Notes under the pieces: model-generated
Told to the model about the DNA's origin: nothing
Seen by the model: only the letters and a program-made list of their open reading frames with translations
Database searches by the model: none
Shown here: positions 23,109-30,000 of the stretch, piece by piece
How positions within the stretch are numbered: the stretch's first letter is position 1
How the letters are laid out: each line of letters starts with the position of its first letter
Program-made: the position numbers and the translations under genes
Origin: Bigelowiella natans CCMP2755
Lineage: Eukaryota > Cercozoa > Chlorarachniophyceae
DNA length: 30,000 nt
Direction: 5' to 3'
Assembly (NCBI GenBank): GCA_000320545.1
Contig: ADNK01001666.1
Location: 1 to 30,000 of the forward strand

Positions 23109-23761
23109 TTAAATAAACACCTGAAGCATTCTCGACTTACGGCTTTTCTTATTCGCTTGTCTTCCCTTGAAACATGTAATATAAATATAATGGAGAGAGA
23201 GGAGGAGGTTGTGAGATTACGGGTACTTCAAAGGAAATACATTGAAGAAATTACCAGTGAAGCTTGTTTCTTTTCTTCTGTTGTATCATCAATACCACGT
23301 GCTTCTTGTAGCTCATCAGCCTTCCGAAGAAGAATATCCCTTACTCTCACTATTTGCTCTTGATACTTATTTGTCTTCAAGCGGTTGTATCGTTGCTTCA
23401 AAAATTCCCTCCCGTGTGCTTCACAGCGCAGTGCAAATCTAAATTTAGAAAATGTCTCTGATTTAACAATATGTAAAGAAAAAAAAAACATAAAAGATAA
23501 CCCGGAAACGAAACAGCCAGCTTTGCCCGCACAGGCAAAATGGAATGTTTTTTTGCAAGACTTCATGCAGCAGCCAATTGAGGCTCCACTCAGTTTGCAA
23601 ACGGTACATTTCAGCTTTTGGCCTCGACGAATTTCTGCTTCGACATTCAATAGTCTATGTAGAGTAGCAAAAATACACCTTAGTGAAATTCCTGTGGTCT
23701 CCTCGGGTGTGATTATATAAATAGTACTTGGAGAACAAAAAAGCTATTTTAGTGTGTGTGG

Positions 23762-23811
<50 letters not shown>

Positions 23812-24152
23812 AACTTGTTGTCCTCGTGATACACCATTGGCGAATAAACAGCACAGCACTCGTGATAAACATTTTCCCCATCTTGATAAAGTGGCCCGCA
23901 CCCCGGGTTGCTAGAGTGGCAAAAGCTACACTTCAGATTCAGTAACTTCATTCCTTTTTCTCCCTCCTCAGGTAGTATCTTTGGTTCTCTTCTTTCGGAT
24001 GAGATATTCATGAGTTCTGGCTCGGGAGTCACTAGCTCCACTCGAAGATGATGGTTTTTCCCAACATTAGTGGCTGCAGCAGCTAGGAGGGATTTTATCT
24101 TGTTCTTGTGCGGTATTTGTGTGTTAGATCTTCGTAATTCTGATTTAGTCAT
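20726..24152 (-). CDS. Gene 2: GCN5-type histone acetyltransferase with ePHD, Tudor-like and chromo-barrel modules
   Basis: Exons in transcript order are 24152-23815, 23654-23502, 23438-23255 and 22789-20726, giving 912 residues; the phases fit at each join (2, 2, 0). Residues about 74-175 form an extended PHD finger: CSFC ... YHECCAVYSP ... CTVC ... HFAC ... CEAHG. Tudor-like barrels lie near 350-405 and 470-515, and a Tudor-knot near 585-646 (GYGTKYDEWI). The acetyltransferase domain, about 680-821, matches GCN5 with MPPDYITHLLYD, the catalytic Glu in FAEIVFCAV, the acetyl-CoA loop QVSGCG and TYADDGAIGFFRKQGF. A second Tudor-knot (YMGWNSKWDQW) closes the protein. GCN5 acetylates histone H3 in SAGA-like complexes; a bromodomain normally follows and is absent. 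The third intron (22790-23254) is inferred from phase; the alternative is two genes, ePHD and HAT. Confidence 0.82.
22790..23254 (-). other. Inferred intron joining the ePHD and HAT parts of gene 2
   Basis: The donor is ACTG|gtaatt after KKQASL and the acceptor ttcacaaag|CGA before RLKSHSGWKLDD, both phase 0. It holds TA (22881-22923) and TG (23071-23107) arrays. The open frame above 22789 continues to an ATG at 22927, but its first residues are translated TA repeat (MYIYIY), so that ATG is a poor start. Confidence 0.6.
23756..23808. repeat. TG array in gene 2 first intron
   Basis: A TG run just inside the donor of intron 1 (23655-23814). On the gene's strand it reads as CA repeats directly after gttaataac. 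Confidence 0.85.
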
Positions 24153-25318
24153 ACTCCTCCTATTCGTTTGGAATACTGCTATTGGTGAATTTCTCCCGTC
24201 GGAAGGACGGGGGAAGCGCTTACTCTTGAATGAATGGCGGGTCCCGCAATTCAGTACATAATTCAGAGTCAAAGATTAAACTAACAGTCAAAATCAGCTG
24301 TCAGATTCATCTTAATCCCATTATTCTTTCAGACGCATAAAATATTTCTCCTTTATCTTTTAGCTAACATTCCTCATTTAAGGGCTTATAAATATTCTTA
24401 ACGGCACAGTCCTCCTGTGTAAGACATATTTATCTCTCACATTTACAATTTTATGTAGAGTTTTTGCCTTAGTTTTTGACTACCGACATATTATTTATAT
24501 GAATATTATCAAACTAGCCCACAGATTGGTAAGGCAAAAATAGGCTTTTTTTTTCAGAATTTTTTCAGTGCCAAGCATAATTTCAAATATTCTGAACAAA
24601 ATTCTTATCTCTGCTCAAAAACATAGGGATCTCTTTTACGATGCGAAATGATAAAAAAATGCAACATTAATGCCGGTAGATCTAGAGCTGCATTGTGTTG
24701 ATATATTGATGTGTCGTACTCTGAGAATCTCCATCGAGTCGTTGAATTACATACATATTTTTTTTTAATCTTCGTTTGTACAGGTATGTAGATCTAGCGT
24801 TTGCAGGGCCTTTCACGAGTTTGGCAAACGCAGCAACCCTAAACTCATATAAAAAAAAATCAGAACAAGTATTTTTCAATTAATATTTCCTCAATCATGT
24901 ATTCCTGTAAAATCATATTAAAGAGACAAAGAAATATCTTTTATGCATAAACAATCGACGGAATTATCATATTGATTCCTTTACAGAAGGGTATTTTTAA
25001 ATCTGAAATATTTAATCTCAGATTGTCAGATGCAGATCGATCCTCCCTTTTAAATAAAACACAGGTCGCTATTTGAAGAATTGTATTTCAGAGATATGAC
25101 GCAGGATAAATTCATAAGTAAAAACTGTAGTGTATCTTTATAATTTGGCACTAACACCCCAACATATAACTCCCCCCCCCCCTTTCTAACGGAAGAATTT
25201 TGGAGAGGGATCTAGGACAACACAAAAGACAGCACTATAATTCTGACTGAATTTCACCATTTACGCCTAGAGTGTATTAGCATATAGAAGCACGCGGCTT
25301 CTCAAGCTCTGTATCGAA
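24153..25318. other. Divergent spacer between genes 2 and 3
   Basis: AT-rich and free of long arrays; it presumably carries both promoters and 5' leaders. A C run (about 25171-25182) and scattered A/T runs are the only simple repeats. No core promoter element or other gene is recognised. On the minus strand the frame of the first gene 2 exon stays open up to 24272 but has no ATG above 24152. Confidence 0.5.
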
Positions 25319-27697
25319 ATGAAAGCGGGTGTAGTCATAGTATTGATGCTAGTTTCTGCAACATCGAGCCAATCGACGTCTCTACCGTACACTCGGTCCC
25401 AGTCTCACATACTCACCGACGTACAATTGGCTGGAACTCGTCGAACTTCGCATCTAAGACGTTTCGCAAGTGAAGTGAATAACAAGAGAAAATCCACGAT
25501 CAAAGCAGACGCAATGCACAATGTGAAACCTGAGCCCTGGCAGGTGTCAATCAATGAAATAATAACAGATGATCACTTGCCGTAGGATAATTTTGTCGTC
25601 AAGGGTGTAATCGGTGACAATTCTCGACATATAACTCATTAGGACATCAATCCTTCAAAGAAATCCTACTTTGTGACTCTTGGGGTGGGGTCATACATAG
25701 ACTACGATAAGGTGGTGTCGGAACCATTGATGATTTCCAATGATTACAACTTATTCTTGCGGTAGCCTCAAATGGTTCATTTTGCATGTGCTGTAAAAGG
25801 CTCTGCAGGAGCATGCAAACACCCGTGAGGACCAAAAAGCTTATGTTAAATCAAAAATGGGCGATGGAAGCCTAGTCGCATATGGGCCTTTAAGAGTAAT
25901 GTTCTCCCTATACACCAGTCAAAGATGATTTTGACTTTCATTACAAATGATCATTACCTTGTACAATGAATAGGGGTTGATATTTCCGCCAACCACTCCT
26001 CAAGATGTTGGGCTATGGATGATAAAGGCCGATTCACTCGAAGAGGTAGTTGATCATTTCATGCTTTCAATACTCCATTCTATGTCGTTATTCCATGATA
26101 TTTTCGATGATGTCATATTTTTCTTATACCTAGGCGAAAGAAATAGTTAAGGATAGTCCATACTGCGGATCTAATATTACCCCAGGGTACACAACTACTA
26201 CTACTTACAACACACATTGCGAATATATAGTACTTCCTAGTAATTTCTGAGAAATATGATGTTCTGCTCAATTCAGGTGTAAAGTAATCCAAGTCAACTC
26301 TGCATCGAAAGAAACGCGTGATATGGAGCATTGGGACCAGCTGTAAGCAATATCAGTCACTAATTCCCGAAAATATGTTAAATATGTTATTATTATGTAG
26401 GGAAGATATACAGCAACAGATTGATGAGGTGCGCAAGGATGTAGAGGTATACCTCTTAGTCTAGAAATTGTTGCAAAGTTCTTGCATCACCGGGATCATC
26501 GGATTCTCTTCTTTTTAAAATATTAAGAGGCATCGCAACATCTCATCTTTTAAAAATAAGAATAGGCATCGCGACATCTCTTCTTTTTAAAATAATATTA
26601 GGCATCGCGACGCGTCCATCAATTACTGCAAACAGAGCTGGAATGTGCTCATTCTGAATTGAAAGCCGCAAGGTGTTACAATAGGATTTATCAACTCTTT
26701 AAATCTCAGACTTTCATCATTTTCATATTTTCACCCCCCACTGTTTGCAAAATTGATTGTGAAATTTATCTAACTCATGCTTGTTTCTTCGAAGTAGTAA
26801 TTCTTGTTACTAACCCTTTTCTAGACAAAACTATGATCAATATAACCGCCAAGTAAATTTGCATCGTTTTGATTGGCTGTCATCAGGGTGCGTAGTAATA
26901 TATATTATCGATATTATTATTATCATTTCTTCAGATGTAAGATTCTACTAGTAGTGAAGTGACATATTCTCCTCCCGTATTATAAGTTGCTCACTTATTT
27001 ATTCACTCATTCATTCATCCAAACCTTGCTAAAAGATAACTGCTGCAACGATCAATCAATAGCAAGCACTTATTAATGTTGTAAAATTAAAGGTCCATTG
27101 AAACTTTCCGACGGTTGCAGCCGGTATATGAGGCATTAGAACAATTACAGGCAGAAAATAAGGCCCGCTCAGAGAATGAAGCGGATATTGAAGCAATGTA
27201 CTGCAATCTGCAACCCTAAGAATTAAAATATACCTTTCTCACCCTATGTTTTTTTAAATTTATCACGGTGAAGTCCCTTTGCTGCTATCCTCAAGACTAG
27301 AATAATAATGTTCTTATTCTCATTGTCCCATGATTATATTTGGTGTTCCGAGAGTGCATAGAACTACTACAACGATTACTGCTTTAAATTACTTGTAACT
27401 CGAGATCATACAAATTATTTAAATATTATTTTTACGAAACTGCTCAGGTATCAAACAATTGCTCGCGATTTCATTAACGTATTCGAACAAGAAATAGATT
27501 GGTCATGCAGCAGGGTTGGGGATGACAATACTCCAATGGCAAAGTGGGTTACAAAGGTGTTTGGTCAGCAACAGCAACAGCAGCAGCCCCCACAGGGTGG
27601 TGCACCAAGCTCACAAGGTGGTGGGAGGGGCCCTCCAGGCATACATTCTGAAGAGGCTGGAGCAGCAGCTTCTGAATCATCCAATTCCGCCTTCTAA
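25319..27697 (+). CDS. Gene 3: YCII-related domain protein with coiled coil
   Basis: Eleven exons with matching phases give 347 residues: 25319-25543, 25643-25711, 25809-25895, 25974-26045, 26134-26186, 26277-26342, 26401-26446, 26602-26672, 26825-26852, 27121-27197 and 27448-27697 (stop TAA). Residues 1-17 (MKAGVVIVLMLVSATSS) look like a signal peptide, followed by a basic Ser/Arg-rich stretch. Residues about 76-180 match the YCII fold: KSYFVTLG, EHANTREDQKAYV, GDGSLVAYGPLR, LWMIKADSLEEAKEIVKDSPY, then CKVIQVN. YCII proteins are small ferredoxin-like enzymes or binding domains, usually about 100 residues alone. A coiled coil (EDIQQQIDEVRKDVE to ENEADIEAM) and a Gln/Pro/Gly/Ser tail follow. 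Location (secreted, ER or plastid) and substrate are unknown. Confidence 0.8.
26504..26611 (+). repeat. Three tandem copies of a 3' splice site in gene 3
   Basis: Three units of about 36 bases each hold a pyrimidine-rich tract (tctcttcttttt), an AAAATA-type stretch, AG, and GCATCGC(A/G)AC. The last is the acceptor and start of gene 3 exon 26602-26672. Confidence 0.88.
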
Positions 27698-28791
27698 GCA
27701 CCCGATTATCAACTAAAAGTCCCACCAGATATTAAATGTTACCTAGTACTGCCATGCCAGCCATCCACACACTTACAAGCAAATGTTGTGGTTATCAGTC
27801 AAAATATGGTTTATAGAATAGAAAAGAAAGGAACATGTCACTTTAGGAACGATTCGTCCTACTGACTTATCAATGAGAATAACAATAACTGTGTAAATAG
27901 TAGTAGAGGTTTTCACTAGAGCAAAGAGCTCGTCAAAAGAGAAATAGTGTCGGCAAAATAAGTCATTTGCGTTATTATAGCGATTATATTGTCCAAGTAT
28001 CATATATTGTTGCCACAGCATCATTTAAACATTAATACATCTTTATTTAGTGTCAGCATGTTGCTAGTATGCTATGTCCACAATGCATTCGCCACCGCAA
28101 TTGAGAATGATGGCGCGTCGGCACGCTGAGCTAGCTAGTCTAGTAGTGCTAGCGTGTGCTACGATTGATCTACACACAAGACAATCTGGAGCAATGCATC
28201 TAAAGATAAAACATTTTCGATCGAATGGCCCATGCTAGCATGCTAGCATGGTGGTCATTGTTGGATTGTTGGCTATTTGACACGCGCACTAGCGACATTT
28301 TATATAGCATATGTCTAAGCTGTCTAGCTGTATATAGCTATGGCTAGTGTAGGTGTGGCTCCGCACGCCTATAGCTACGTACTAGCTAGCTAGCTAGTAG
28401 CTAGACGTCTACGTCGCATGTAGGCCTTATTTGCGATAGAGCTTGCAAGCTAGCTTAGCTTGATGCGATTCTTGAAGACATTGTTAGTTCGCATGCACAT
28501 TCTGTCACCTGCACTAGACTATGCTAGTAGCTAGAGCAAATCATGCTGTGCAACACACTGGCAAATTGCTTGCTGAAGCGTCCGTGCTAGCGTGCCCTAG
28601 TGCTGCCTGCGTACCGAGCGCTGTGAATCCATGTGCATGATGCACATTCTACACGCACAGAGCGCCGCAATGTAGTTCAGCTTTCAATGTAGCTGTTTGA
28701 CGTGTCAGCGCAGCTGTTTTGGCACATTTACTTACATACCTTTCTAAATAAAACTTTTCTCATGCTGGTATACTAGGATGCATCGCATTTA
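27698..28791. other. Convergent spacer B between genes 3 and 4
   Basis: A gene-free stretch. From about 28040 to 28740 the base composition shifts to higher GC and it is crowded with CTAG, GCTAGC, GCATGC and TGCA palindromes, for example the GCTAGC/GCATGC runs at 28230-28250 and the CTAG repeats at 28380-28405. It carries GTCCACAATGCATTCGCC at 28076-28093, the near twin of 20401-20418. No open frame or tRNA is seen. Confidence 0.6.
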
Positions 28792-29039
28792 TTACTCGTT
28801 CTCTCCATACAATTTAGTGAAACCAGGCGGGCGTGTGGTGATTGGAACTGGCTCCTGAGGAAATAATAATTCAAGCATTGACATAAGACATTTTATATGT
28901 AACTAACATATACACAATTTCATAGAAAGCAAAAGCTTTTCTCCGACCCCGTTGTTTGACATAATCCATCCTTTATCAGGAGATAGCGTCCATACGCTAC
29001 CCCTTTTAACCTTGAATCAGATATCGAAAAGAATGTTAT

Positions 29040-29084
<45 letters not shown>

Positions 29085-29884
29085 ACCCATCATTAATTAT
29101 ACACAAAAGTTGATTAAGTATTTTGCATATGTCTTCGTTATGATTGATCATATTATTTTCCACTGAAGGCTATTGGAGCTTCATCAACATCACTCAAAGG
29201 AACCAGGGCCAAAAGATACTACGTTCGCTCACACATTTACTCTAACTTACATCTTCTTGCCAATAATTGCCCCATGCTTTTCCCGATTTCTTCTTCCTCG
29301 ACTGAATAAATGAGTGAGTGATTGTTCTGTGATTTTTGTGTATGTCGCTGCGTGGAAAGTAGACTATTTGCCTTTCAACATTTTAGATACCATAAAAAGA
29401 TGATATAATAGATTATATGAGGAGACTCATTATAATTTCTTCCGTTTTGACTGAATATTTGAATAAACTAGTGCTAAATTAATAAAATCTTCTGCTGCTA
29501 CTATGAATATGGGCAACAGGCCTCCTTATATATTATTTCAAAGACAAAACCACCTACCTCATGTTCTTTCAGATGTCGGCATATGGAGCAGAAAGCATTT
29601 GCTGTGTGTTTTACCAAGGAACAAACCACAGAGTGAGTGAAGAAGAACAGCTCGGAATATCATACCAAATGAGCATCCAATTAACCTCAAGGTTACTACA
29701 TTTGCAAGTATTATATTGTTTTCAGTTTTTAAGAAGAGCACATTTGTTGTATTGCTAAGCCAAAATTGCATTATTATCCAATAGCCTTTTCGATAATAAT
29801 ATATGATTACATAAAAGTATTGATACCTACCCGTAGAATGGTTAAATGTCCAGTCGAGATGTTCGTGTACTTTGGATCCGATAA
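28792..29884 (-). CDS. Gene 4 (partial, 3' end): unknown protein, faint Pcf11-like motif
   Basis: Exons in transcript order are 29884-29831, 29601-29558, 29301-29251, about 29218-29164, about 29010-28916 and 28854-28792 (stop TAA). The first three joins are in phase and read VHEHLDWTFNHST, NAFCSICRHLKEHE and SRKKKSGKAWGNYWQED, then YLLALVPLSDVDEAPIAF. The last exon ends PITTRPPGFTKLYGENE. The exact donor and acceptor of the fourth and fifth exons are unresolved because two frames stay open. HLDW followed by a Lys-rich stretch and spaced Trp residues recalls the C-terminal region of the cleavage factor Pcf11, but the paired CxxC fingers of that family are not seen. The 5' part lies beyond the window. 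Confidence 0.5.
29042..29083. repeat. TA microsatellite in gene 4 intron
   Basis: About 20 TA units between the exons ending near 29010 and 29164. Confidence 0.9.
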
Positions 29885-30000
29885 CTTAATCAAGAATCAA
29901 ACGTAACCACCAATCAACAAAAGAACAAGCTATTTTCTGAGGCGATAAAGAATAGTGTTAGTCATTATGTATGTATGTCTAGGAGAATAAAAAAAACGCA
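29885..30000. other. Window end, probable gene 4 intron
   Basis: On the minus strand a pyrimidine-rich stretch leads into the acceptor at 29885-29886. No exon is recognised in the last 115 bases. Confidence 0.4.

Noticed and set aside
25319-25585. Secreted RxLR-type effector (SHLRR after a signal-like peptide)
   Set aside because: The motif is only loosely similar, and the exon joins in phase to a YCII domain.
25586-26060. Decayed pseudogene with several stops
   Set aside because: The stops fall in short introns; choosing GT..AG sites restores an unbroken YCII domain in matching phase.
28110-28640. tRNA or snRNA gene in the palindrome-rich block
   Set aside because: No A/B box pair, cloverleaf or known snRNA motif could be recognised by eye.
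29559-29771. Overlapping long frames on both strands near 29.56-29.77 kb
   Set aside because: Neither fits splice phases; the short minus exon 29558-29601 fits those on each side.

Overview
This is nuclear DNA from an intron-rich microbial eukaryote. It is AT-rich, uses the standard genetic code, and has GT..AG introns throughout. Most long open frames in the first 14 kb are read-through of microsatellites; the real coding signal is a chain of short exons whose frames join across splice sites. The lineage cannot be fixed. A protist such as a stramenopile or rhizarian is plausible, but that is inference.

Four genes can be assembled. Gene 1 (+, about 1927-19966, roughly 48 exons, about 1,590 residues) has a charged helical N-terminus, a middle part resembling a beta-trefoil (ricin-B-like) lectin broken by low-complexity insertions, and a C-terminal NHL-repeat propeller. 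Its introns up to about 14.3 kb are packed with GTA/TAC, TA, TG/CA and CTC arrays; further 3' they are mostly short and clean. The first four exons lie in an almost perfect 1.45 kb tandem duplication at the window edge. Gene 2 (-, 24152-20726, four exons, 912 residues) encodes a GCN5-type histone acetyltransferase. It has an N-terminal extended PHD finger, Tudor-like modules and two chromo-barrel/Tudor-knot modules, one of them in the C-terminal place where a bromodomain is expected. Gene 3 (+, 25319-27697, eleven exons, 347 residues) has a signal-peptide-like N-terminus, a YCII-related domain, a coiled coil and a Q/P/G-rich tail. Gene 4 (-, from beyond 29884 down to 28792) is the 3' part of a gene with a faint Pcf11-like motif.

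The layout is convergent (1/2), divergent (2/3), convergent (3/4). Both convergent spacers hold a GC-richer, palindrome-rich island and share an 18-bp sequence with one mismatch. A second theme is small tandem duplication across splice sites: 3' splice sites are triplicated before one exon of gene 1 and one of gene 3 and duplicated before another, exon ends are copied into introns, and many 5' splice sites lie inside GTA/TAC arrays. I found no rRNA, tRNA, CRISPR array or recognisable transposon.
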